Shown: positions 30,069 to 38,510 of the stretch, in pieces
Numbering within the stretch: the stretch's first letter is position 1
Layout: every line of letters begins with the position of its first letter
Source: Fulverythrobacter ferritrahens
GTDB taxonomy: Bacteria; Pseudomonadota; Alphaproteobacteria; Sphingomonadales; Sphingomonadaceae
NCBI RefSeq assembly: GCF_020539485.1
Contig: NZ_JACDXU010000001.1
Span: forward strand, 682,001 to 746,000
DNA: 64,000 bases
Reading direction: 5' to 3'
Program-made: the position numbers and the translations under genes
The notes under the pieces: model-generated
Databases searched by the model: none
What the model saw: only the letters and a program-made list of their open reading frames with translations
What the model was told of the DNA's origin: nothing

Positions 30069-30589
30069 AACCCTCTACATCTTCATCCAGCAGGGGATGC
30101 CCAGCGATCCCGGCGTTCGCATGGCGCAGACACACCCATCCCTCCGCTGGCGAATGCGGGCTAACGCCGAAGTGAGACAACCGAGAACGGACGGGGCCGG
30201 GCCGGTGCTGTCAGGCGCCCGCTCTGGCGAGCGGTGCGATTGCGCGTTGTTTGATATGCGAATGGCAGGCGAAGTATCGCGGCAAACTTGTCTGCTCGGC
30301 CCTGAGCTGCATGGCGGGGAAGGCATAGGGCTCGCAAGTGAGCCTTCCCTTGAGCGGCGATGTTCCTCTGGGGCGAATCATCATCCGGCCACGCATCTGT
30401 TGCGGGCGCTGGTCCAGCGGGCCGGACAGGGCGTTGACATCCACTCTGTCCATCTGGCCCGGCTCTGCAGACAGCGCCGACCCGGCGCGGGAGAGGAGCG
30501 AAGCGCTACCGCCCCCGCAACCCGTCACTGGGTCCGCATAACCCAAATGGTTCGCAATGTCAAGATGGCGTGCCAATGATGCACCACTT

Positions 30590-30663
30590 GTCATCCCGGA
30601 CTTGTTCCGGGATCCCGCTATGCCTTCTGAGAAAGCTGGATCCTGGAACAAGTCCGGGATGAC
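30590..30663. repeat. Inverted repeat with GTCATCCCGGACTTG arms
   Basis: Twenty-six-base arms at 30590-30615 and 30638-30663 are reverse complements with one mismatch, around a 22-base loop. It belongs to the same family as the element at 42269-42380 (GTCATCCTGAACTTG edge). Confidence 0.8.
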
Positions 30664-30733
30664 AGTGGAGGGTGAGGCTGCCGCATCGGTCATCGCGGCA
30701 GAATGCTAGGCCACGGGCCATGGGGCCCCCGGC

Positions 30734-31381
30734 TCACCTGTTCGCTTGGTCAGCCGCCTTTTTCGCTTCCTTCTCGCGGTCTTTCACCACGTCCTTCTGA
30801 TATTCAGCCTGCTGCTCGACCAGTTTGGCCTGTTCCCTGGCCTTGGCGACTCGCGCGCGGTCGGCGTCGGTGGCGGGGCGGGCGGGATATTGGCAGCCCT
30901 GCTTGAGGCCGATGCCCTTGAGATAGGCGCGGCGCATCACGCCAGCCACGATGGCATCCTGAAACTCCCGCTCATGCTTGTTGGCGCCGGAAATCTCGCG
31001 GATCACTCCGCGAAAGGGGATCAGCGCGCCGACTACCGATTTGGCAACGCTGCCGACGGTCATCTTGCGCTCATTGGCGTCGGCCACATCGAAGTCGGGG
31101 CCGAGGACCTTGTCGAGTTCCTCCACGGCAACCACGATCTTGCTGCAGCGATTGAGCCCGGCAAGACTGTAGGGATCGGCCTGCGCGGCCAGCAGCAGCG
31201 GGGGGATTTCATCCTTTTCGAGATTGAGATCCTGAATCGGGGTTACCGCCACATCGCGTGCGGTAACGGTATCGTCGGTGACTGGCTTGTCCTCATCGCG
31301 AGCGGCGAGGGGAGTGGCGAGGAGGGCGCAGGCAGCGGTCGCGGCCAAGGCCCTAGCGGAGAATATCGGCGAAAGTATCAC
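30734..31381 (-). CDS. Secreted protein of unknown function
   Basis: 215 residues. The N-terminus ARALAATAACALLATPLAARDEDK is a signal peptide; the mature protein has a conserved-looking middle (PYSLAGLNRCSKIVVAVEELDKVLGPDFDVADANE, VAKSVVGALIPFRGVIREISGANKHEREFQDAI) and a charged C-terminal tail rich in Lys, Glu and Ala. No family is recognised. The only plausible start is GTG at 31381, inside the end of the upstream metallopeptidase gene; the overlap of 29 bases suggests translation coupling. Confidence 0.75.
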   Translation of the reverse strand: MILSPIFSARALAATAACALLATPLAARDEDKPVTDDTVTARDVAVTPIQDLNLEKDEIPPLLLAAQADPYSLAGLNRCSKIVVAVEELDKVLGPDFDVADANERKMTVGSVAKSVVGALIPFRGVIREISGANKHEREFQDAIVAGVMRRAYLKGIGLKQGCQYPARPATDADRARVAKAREQAKLVEQQAEYQKDVVKDREKEAKKAADQANR

Positions 31382-32222
31382 AGCGGTCTTCGTTTCCTGT
31401 TTCCAACCCTATATTCAGCCATTTCATACGCTGTGCGCTTGAACCATGGGTGAAGGCGGCTTCCACAGGTCTCCGTCCGGCTTGTTCCATTAACGTGTCG
31501 TCGCCTACCGCATGGGCGGCTGCCATGCCTTCCTCGATGTCGCCAGGCTCGATCCGCGCGCGGTTGTTCGCCGCCCAGATGCCGGCATAGCAATCCGCCT
31601 GCAGTTCCATCCGCACTTGCAGCGCATTGTCCTGATCGGGGTTCTGTTGCTGCAACTGGCGCACTTGCCGGGCAAGTCCGGTAAGGTTCTGCACATGGTG
31701 GCCATATTCATGGGCCATCACATAGGCGCGGGCGAAATCACCCTTGGCGCCCATGCGCTGGGCCATCTCGTCGAAGAAATCGGTGTCGATATAGATGCCC
31801 CTGTCGCTGGGGCAGTAGAACGGGCCCATCGCGCTCTGCGCCTCGCCGCAGCCAGCGCTTCCGGAGCGGGAATAGAAATTGAGCACGGGCTGTTCGAACT
31901 CCACGCCCGCCGCGAGGAATTTGGGCTCCCACGTCTCGTTCAGGCTGGCCAGATGGGCGCAGGCTTCCGTGCTGTACTGGTTCACCGCGCAGCTTTCAGC
32001 CGTGTCGCTCCCGCCGGTCGACTGCTCCTGCACCTGACCCTGCTGGACATCCTGCAACCCGCTGAGCAACTGGGACGGGTCCGCCCCGGTGAAATAGGCC
32101 ACTGCCAGCACCACCAGCACGCCCACGATGCCGATCCCGCCGCCGGGCATCCCGCCGCCGCCCCCGCCGCCACGCTGATCGCGCACGCGGATATTGGCCG
32201 GATTGAAATCGTTGAGGCGCAT
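31353..32222 (-). CDS. Putative neutral zinc metallopeptidase (YpfJ family)
   Basis: 289 residues. One N-terminal transmembrane helix (IGIVGVLVVLAVAYFTG) after a glycine-rich stretch anchors a periplasmic catalytic domain. The zinc motif HEYGHHVQNL (HEXXH) sits near residue 168, ELQADCYAGIWA supplies the third ligand region, and CxxC-like SGSAGCGEAQSAMGPFYCPSD is typical of the YpfJ/neutral zinc peptidase family (Pfam zinc_peptidase). Substrate unknown. Start at 32222 (MRLNDFNPANIRVRDQRGG) chosen because the frame upstream runs into the divergent bdhA start. Confidence 0.9.
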   Translation of the reverse strand: MRLNDFNPANIRVRDQRGGGGGGGMPGGGIGIVGVLVVLAVAYFTGADPSQLLSGLQDVQQGQVQEQSTGGSDTAESCAVNQYSTEACAHLASLNETWEPKFLAAGVEFEQPVLNFYSRSGSAGCGEAQSAMGPFYCPSDRGIYIDTDFFDEMAQRMGAKGDFARAYVMAHEYGHHVQNLTGLARQVRQLQQQNPDQDNALQVRMELQADCYAGIWAANNRARIEPGDIEEGMAAAHAVGDDTLMEQAGRRPVEAAFTHGSSAQRMKWLNIGLETGNEDRCDTFADILR

Positions 32223-32319
32223 CGGATGGGCATTCCCGCTATTGTGCAGTTGCGAAAAGGGCTGGACCTGCAGCCCGCTTGGGGTGAATTCTGGCACGGC
32301 ATTCGTCAGGGAGTCGAGC

Positions 32320-33093
32320 ATGTTCCTCAAGGGTAAGCGCGCCGTCATCACGGGATCGACATCGGGCATCGGGCTGGGCATCGCCCGCGCGCTCGCGGCA
32401 GAAGGGGCGGCCGTCGTGCTCAACGGCTTCGGCGATGCGGATGCGATTGCTGCGATCCTGCATGAATTGTCGGCCATGAGCGGGGCAGACGCCATGCATG
32501 TCCCGGCGGATCTGATGCAGCGTTCCGGCGTAGAGGCGCTGATGGCTGCTGCCGGGGAAGTGGACATTCTGGTCAACAACGCCGGGATGCAGCACGTCTC
32601 CCCGGTGGATGAGTTCCCGCCCGAGAAATGGGATGCCATCATCGCGCTGAACCTCACCGCCGCCTTCGACACCAGCCGCCTTGCCATTCCGCACATGAAG
32701 GCGGCGGGCTGGGGGCGGATCATCAATACCGCCAGCGCCCATTCGCTCGTGGCCTCGCCCTTCAAGGCAGCCTATGTGGCGGCCAAGCACGGGATCGCGG
32801 GCCTGACCAAGACCCTGGCGCTGGAACTGGCGCAATTCGGCACCACGGTGAACTGCATCAGCCCGGGCTATGTCTGGACCCCGCTGGTGGAAAACCAGAT
32901 CCCCGACACGATGAAGGCGCGCGGCATGACGCGCGAGCAGGTGATGAACGATGTGCTGCTCGCCAAGCAGCCGACCAAGAAATTCGTGCAGGTGGAAGAA
33001 GTGGCCGCGCTGGCGCTGTTCCTCTGCCGGGACGAGGCGCAGAACATCAATGGCGCGAATTATTCCATCGATGGCGGCTGGACGGCGGAGTGA
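32320..33093 (+). CDS. bdhA: 3-hydroxybutyrate dehydrogenase
   Basis: 257 residues. SDR enzyme that converts 3-hydroxybutyrate and acetoacetate, as used in polyhydroxybutyrate turnover and ketone use. Signatures are TGSTSGIGLGIARALAAEGA, LVNNAGMQHVSPVDEFP (the NAGxQHV motif of the family), YVAAKHG, and the substrate-loop sequence SPGYVWTPLVENQIPD with the late KQPTKKFVQVEEVA. The ATG at 32320 has GGGAG at a good distance. Confidence 0.93.
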   Translation: MFLKGKRAVITGSTSGIGLGIARALAAEGAAVVLNGFGDADAIAAILHELSAMSGADAMHVPADLMQRSGVEALMAAAGEVDILVNNAGMQHVSPVDEFPPEKWDAIIALNLTAAFDTSRLAIPHMKAAGWGRIINTASAHSLVASPFKAAYVAAKHGIAGLTKTLALELAQFGTTVNCISPGYVWTPLVENQIPDTMKARGMTREQVMNDVLLAKQPTKKFVQVEEVAALALFLCRDEAQNINGANYSIDGGWTAE

Positions 33094-33119
33094 ATATTCC
33101 TGATGCACGGCCCGCTCAG

Positions 33120-33194
33120 CCTGAGCTTGTCGAAGGCCACGGGAAATTTTGCCGAATTGATCAGGAGTCGCGCGTGTCCTTCGACAGGCTCAGG
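33120..33194. repeat. Inverted repeat CCTGAGCTTGTCGAAGG
   Basis: Seventeen-base arms at 33120-33136 and 33178-33194 are reverse complements with one mismatch. The arm is a well-known dispersed repeat in sphingomonad intergenic DNA. It lies between bdhA and guaB. Confidence 0.75.
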
Positions 33195-33209
33195 ATGGGC
33201 GGATATTGA

Positions 33210-34799
<1,590 letters not shown>

Positions 34800-34810
34800 G
34801 CAATCTGATC

Positions 34811-34950
34811 CTCCCTGAAGCGGGGAGGGGGACCATGCGCAGCATGGTGGAGGGGCAGGTGCCTCATCCTGCACCCTTTCCAGATTGTGACATGATGCTC
34901 GTGCCTCTCCGCCGCTTGCGGTGGTTCTCCACTCCGTGCCGGGGAGGATT
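34811..34950. repeat. Dispersed repeat pair upstream of the RsmB-like gene
   Basis: Two opposed CCTCCC/GGGAGG-type repeat units: one has ACCATGC/GCATGGT and the other has CGCCGCTTGCGG hairpins, with edges related to GGAGGGG(G)ACC. The right end includes the GGGGAGGATT that serves as ribosome site for the gene starting at 34957. Confidence 0.6.
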
Positions 34951-34956
34951 CCGCGC

Positions 34957-36135
34957 ATGACTCCCTCCGCCCGCGTTCAGGCCGCGATCGATCTGCTCGA
35001 TCAGGTGATAGAGGCCGCGCGCCGCAATGGGGCCCCTGCGGATCGCCTGATTACCGAGGGTTTCCGCCAGCGCCGCTATGCCGGATCGAAGGATCGGCGC
35101 GCGATCCGCGAACTTGTCTATGGCGCGATCCGGGCCTGCGGGCCGGTGCCCGAAAGCGGCCGTGCGGCGATGCTGCGTCTGGCGCAGGGCGATCCTGCGA
35201 TTGCCGGCCTGTTTGACGGCTCACCCTATGGCCCCGCCGCGATTTCGCCCGAGGAACTTCCCGCGCAAGGCGGCATCGCGCCCGAATGGCTGGAGGCGAA
35301 GCTCGCCGCCTCGGGGATAGAGGGCGATGCGGCGCGCGCCTTGCTGGGCCGCGCCCCGCTGGACATCCGGGTCAACAGGTTGAATGCCTCGCGCGATGGG
35401 CTGGAGCTTCCGCTGGCGGGCGAGAGCCTCGCCGCGCCAGATGGCCTGCGCCTGCCTGAAGGCACGCCGGTGGACCAGTGGGAGGCCTATCGGAGCGGGC
35501 AGGTGGAAGTGCAGGACGGCGGCAGCCAGATCTGCTGCCTCGCCGTTCAGGCCGCGCCGGGGGAAACGGTGATCGATCTATGCGCGGGGGCGGGCGGCAA
35601 GACGCTGGCCCTGGCCGCCGCGATGGACAACCGGGGCAGGCTGATCGCCGCCGATACGGATCGTGCACGCCTTTCCCGCCTGGCCCCGCGTGCGGAGCGG
35701 GCAGGGGCAGTGGTGGCGGAAACCGTGCTGCTTGATCCGGGCCGCGAACTGGCGGCGCTGGCGCCATGGCGCGGCCTTGCCGATGCGGTGCTGGTGGATG
35801 CGCCCTGTTCGGGCACCGGTACCTGGCGCCGCAATCCCGAGGCGCGCTGGCGTCTCACCCCGGCGCAGCTCGCCCGCTATGTGGAAACGCAGGCCCGGCT
35901 GATGGACGTGGCGGCCGATCTTGTTCGGCCCGGTGGGCGGCTGGTCTATGTCACGTGTTCGCTGCTGGACGAGGAAGGGGCCGGGCAGGTTGAAGACTTC
36001 CTGAAACGTCACTCCGGCTGGCTGGCGGAAGTGCCCGAATTGCCTGCGGGAACCCCGCGCGGTGAGGGAATACGCTTGACTCCGTCCGCCGATGGAACAG
36101 ATGGTTTTTTCATCGCCCGTTTATCGCGGGCATGA
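34957..36135 (+). CDS. RsmB/NOP2-family RNA cytosine-C5 methyltransferase
   Basis: 392 residues. N-terminal helical domain (NusB-like in RsmB, here short) followed by a SAM-dependent Rossmann domain with DLCAGAGGKTLALAAAM and GRLIAADTDRARLSRL, the catalytic-loop DAPCSGTGTWRRNPEARW and VTCSLLDEE (two conserved cysteines). It would methylate a cytosine in rRNA, with 16S C967 (RsmB) the likeliest target; other NOP enzymes are possible. The ribosome site GGGGAGGATT lies in the end of a dispersed repeat. The protein is shorter than E. coli RsmB. Confidence 0.88.
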   Translation: MTPSARVQAAIDLLDQVIEAARRNGAPADRLITEGFRQRRYAGSKDRRAIRELVYGAIRACGPVPESGRAAMLRLAQGDPAIAGLFDGSPYGPAAISPEELPAQGGIAPEWLEAKLAASGIEGDAARALLGRAPLDIRVNRLNASRDGLELPLAGESLAAPDGLRLPEGTPVDQWEAYRSGQVEVQDGGSQICCLAVQAAPGETVIDLCAGAGGKTLALAAAMDNRGRLIAADTDRARLSRLAPRAERAGAVVAETVLLDPGRELAALAPWRGLADAVLVDAPCSGTGTWRRNPEARWRLTPAQLARYVETQARLMDVAADLVRPGGRLVYVTCSLLDEEGAGQVEDFLKRHSGWLAEVPELPAGTPRGEGIRLTPSADGTDGFFIARLSRA

Positions 36136-36148
36136 TAGGCGCCGGTCA

Positions 36149-36208
36149 CGATGTCCGTTAAACAGATGTCCGTCATGCCGTTGTCTGTCATACCGATGTC
36201 TGTCTCCC
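36149..36208. repeat. Four-copy 15-base tandem repeat
   Basis: Units start at 36149, 36164, 36179 and 36194 with the core GATGTCCGTCATGCC, each differing by one to four bases. Fifteen is a multiple of three, so it encodes a five-residue period (MSVMP-like) in the frame starting at 36151. It sits between the RsmB-like gene and the TPR gene. Confidence 0.8.
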
Positions 36209-36234
36209 AGGCTGACGAAGGCCATATGCGATGA
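36151..36234 (+). CDS. Possible short leader ORF over the tandem repeat
   Basis: A 27-codon open frame running through the minisatellite (MSVKQ MSVMP LSVIP MSVSQ then ADEGHMR). It ends with TGA at 36232-36234, overlapping an in-frame alternative ATG (36231) of the TPR gene in ATGA fashion. There is no good ribosome site, so it may not be translated; listed because the frame is open through all four repeats. Confidence 0.2.
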   Translation: MSVKQMSVMPLSVIPMSVSQADEGHMR

Positions 36235-36254
36235 CCGCGTTCAAGGAGTTCGCG

Positions 36255-36758
36255 ATGCGTTATTTCCCCGCTGCCTGTGCCCTTTCGCTGCTTGTGGCGG
36301 TTTCGGCCAGTGTGGGGGAAGCGGGCACCTATCAGGCCGATCCGCGCGCTGCTGCCCTGGTCACGCAGGGCCGTGCCCAGCTCAAGGCGGGCGCCGTGGA
36401 CGAAGCGATCAGCTCCTTCGAGGCCGCGCTGGCGGTGGATCCGGGCTATTCGGCCATCTATCTGGACCTTGCGGAGGCCGCGCGCCTCAATGGAATGCAG
36501 GGCAAGGCAATCCATTATTACCGCTCCGCGCAATTGCGCGATCCCGGCAACCTCGCGGCCATTTCGGGCGAAGGGGAAGCACTGGTGGAAAAGGGCGCTG
36601 TGGAAAAAGCGCGTCGCAACCTCGCCAAGCTGGAATCCATGTGTGGCACGAAATGCCCTGAAACCAAGGCTTTGGCCGGCGTAATTGCCGCCGCGCCCAA
36701 GCCCAAGGTGTTGACGGCGGAAGCGGTTCAGCCGGACCCCGAAATCAGCAAGAACTGA
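36255..36758 (+). CDS. Secreted tetratricopeptide repeat protein
   Basis: 167 residues. Signal peptide (MRYFPAACALSLLVAVSASVGEA), then tetratricopeptide-like units: LVTQGRAQLKAGAVDEAISSFEAALAVDPGYSAIYLDLAEAARLNG and QGKAIHYYRSAQLRDPGNLAAISGEGEALVEKGAVEKARRNLAKLE. Two cysteines, ESMCGTKCPE, may form a disulfide. The ATG at 36255 has an AAGGAG ribosome site six bases ahead; an alternative ATG at 36231 lies at the minisatellite end. Role unknown, probably a periplasmic adaptor. Confidence 0.83.
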   Translation: MRYFPAACALSLLVAVSASVGEAGTYQADPRAAALVTQGRAQLKAGAVDEAISSFEAALAVDPGYSAIYLDLAEAARLNGMQGKAIHYYRSAQLRDPGNLAAISGEGEALVEKGAVEKARRNLAKLESMCGTKCPETKALAGVIAAAPKPKVLTAEAVQPDPEISKN

Positions 36759-36764
36759 ATCTCA

Positions 36765-36866
36765 TCGTCATTGCGAGGAACCGAAGGTTCCGAAGCAATC
36801 CAGGGCCCAACGTATAGGGCCTAACGTATAACGCCATGGATTGCCTCGCTGCGCTCGCAATGACGA
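36765..36866. repeat. Dispersed inverted repeat (REP-like hairpin)
   Basis: Twelve-base arms TCGTCATTGCGA at 36765-36776 and TCGCAATGACGA at 36855-36866 are exact reverse complements. The inside also has matching GAAGCAATCC/GGATTGCCTCG pieces. Same family as 16402-16484. Lies between the convergent TPR and rppH genes. Confidence 0.75.
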
Positions 36867-36881
36867 GGCCGATGGCTCCGA

Positions 36882-37367
36882 TCAAATCAGCGCCCGGAAT
36901 TCCTCCAGCACCGCGCGATAGACACGCTTCTTGAAGGGCACGATCACTTCCGGCAGCAATTCCGGATCGATCCATTTCCATTCGCAGAATTCGGGCGGAT
37001 CGTGGGCTTCCAGATCGATTTCGCTGTCAGTGCCGATGTAGCGCATCAACAGCCAGAATTGGCGCTGCCCGCGGTATTTCCCGCCCCACAACCTGCCCAC
37101 CAGTTCTTCGGGCAGATCGTAGAGCAGCTCTTCCTTGCTGCGCGCGATCAATGCGGCATTGCTGCCGGTCACGCCGGTTTCTTCCGCCAGTTCGCGCAGG
37201 CCGGCGGCGATCACATCCTCGCCATCGTCCATGCCGCCCTGCGGCATCTGCCAGGCGTCACCTTCCTTATTGTCGATTCTCCGGCCGACGAAGACCTTGC
37301 CTTCCCCATTTACCAGCATCACGCCCACGCAGGGGCGATAGGGGAGATCCCATTGGGATGTAGTCAT
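36882..37367 (-). CDS. rppH: RNA pyrophosphohydrolase RppH
   Basis: 161 residues. Nudix hydrolase that removes pyrophosphate from the 5' end of mRNA, starting decay. The Nudix box GGMDDGEDVIAAGLRELAEETGV is complete. LPYRPCVGVMLVNGEGKVFVGRRIDNKEGDAWQMPQGG is the typical N-terminus, and WLLMRYIGTDSEIDLEAHDPPEFCEWKWIDPELLPEVIVPFKKRVY ends the fold. Start ATG overlaps the stop of the esterase gene by four bases. Confidence 0.95.
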   Translation of the reverse strand: MTTSQWDLPYRPCVGVMLVNGEGKVFVGRRIDNKEGDAWQMPQGGMDDGEDVIAAGLRELAEETGVTGSNAALIARSKEELLYDLPEELVGRLWGGKYRGQRQFWLLMRYIGTDSEIDLEAHDPPEFCEWKWIDPELLPEVIVPFKKRVYRAVLEEFRALI

Positions 37368-38314
37368 GCAATCCTTTCCAGCGTCGCCTTCATCGCCCCC
37401 AGAATAGCAAGCAGGTCGGCATGTGCGCTAGGGATCGCTTTGCGGATCTGGATGAAACCGTGGATATTCCCGGCGAGTTCCAGATAAGTCACGTCACTTC
37501 CCGCCTGGACCAGCGCGGAGGCATAGGCCCGGCCCGAATCGCGCAGCGGATCGAGCGCGGCGGTGGCCAGAACGGTGGGCGGTGTGCCCGCAATGGGGCC
37601 GAGTATGGGATAGGCCCGCCGGTCTTCCGGATCGAGCGCATAGCACAGGTTGAAATAGTCCATCGTGCTCCGGGTCAGCAGATGGCCCTCGGCGAATTGC
37701 GCGTAGGAGGGGTGGGGGTCCAGCGGATCGGTAACCGGATAGATCGGCGCCTGCATCAGCACCGGAACCGCCGCGGGTTCGAGCATGAGGGACTGGGTGA
37801 CGACGATGGCCAGATTGCCGCCCGCGCTGTCTCCCAGCGGGATCAGGCCGGTAACTTCGCGGCCCAGTTCGGCGGGGCTGGTGGCAAGCCAGCGCGCGGC
37901 AGCCTCACAATCTTCCGGCGCGGCGGGGAAGGGATGCTCCGGCGCAAGGCGATATTCGACCGAGACAAGCGGCAGGTCCATTTCCGCCGCGATGGTGCGG
38001 CAGGTCGCGTCATAGCTGGCAATGTCCCCCGCCACGAAGCCGCCGCCATGAATGAACAACAGCAGCGGGGAAGGGCCGCGCTCGGCCCGAGGATCATAGA
38101 GGCGCAGCGGCACCGTGCCATGGGGGCCGGGCGCGGCGAGATCCTTCACCACGGCCAGGTCCGGCCCGGGAAGCTGGATGAATTCCTGCATTGCCGCCAT
38201 CATGGTGCGGGTCTGCTCGATCGGCACGCTGGCGATATCCGGCCGGTTCATTCCCGCCACCATCGCAAGGAATGTGCGAACATCGTCACGCATGAAAGGC
38301 TCTGTCGCGTCCAT
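37364..38314 (-). CDS. Alpha/beta hydrolase, hormone-sensitive-lipase (family IV) esterase
   Basis: 316 residues. HGGGFVAGD is the oxyanion-hole motif of the family; GDSAGGN holds the nucleophile serine; LDPLRDSG gives the aspartate and GNIHGF the histidine. Acts on short- to medium-chain esters, cytoplasmic as no signal peptide is visible. The natural substrate is not deducible. It is the first gene of a two-gene unit with rppH (ATGA overlap). Confidence 0.9.
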   Translation of the reverse strand: MDATEPFMRDDVRTFLAMVAGMNRPDIASVPIEQTRTMMAAMQEFIQLPGPDLAVVKDLAAPGPHGTVPLRLYDPRAERGPSPLLLFIHGGGFVAGDIASYDATCRTIAAEMDLPLVSVEYRLAPEHPFPAAPEDCEAAARWLATSPAELGREVTGLIPLGDSAGGNLAIVVTQSLMLEPAAVPVLMQAPIYPVTDPLDPHPSYAQFAEGHLLTRSTMDYFNLCYALDPEDRRAYPILGPIAGTPPTVLATAALDPLRDSGRAYASALVQAGSDVTYLELAGNIHGFIQIRKAIPSAHADLLAILGAMKATLERIA

Positions 38315-38510
38315 GGAAACCCGTCTCCCGTATCGGGGGCGCTATCCGGCCCCGTGTTTCCACGGTGGATAAGCGGTGCCGCAGGCGCTTTCCATCCGCG
38401 TTTTTGGGCCGGAGACAGAAAAACTTGATTGCGACAGGCCCTAGGCAGGCATAGTGGCGCCACCATATTGCGAAAATGGCGCGCTTCCCGCGCCCCGAAG
38501 GACAAGACTA

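Larger units (their letters stand above)
29758..30733. other. Repeat-rich gene-free stretch
   Basis: This 976-base interval holds no convincing gene. The open frames in it (about 160 codons each on both strands around 30.1-30.7 kb) have no family likeness and overlap inverted repeats. It contains a GTCCCGGG/CCCGGGAC hairpin at 29786-29806, a 56-base perfect palindrome at 29877-29932, a GC-rich hairpin at 29995-30068 and an inverted repeat at 30590-30663. Confidence 0.6.

Noticed and set aside
30097..30693. Two overlapping frames of about 160 codons on opposite strands
   Set aside because: They run across inverted repeats, show no recognisable family, and have no ribosome sites.
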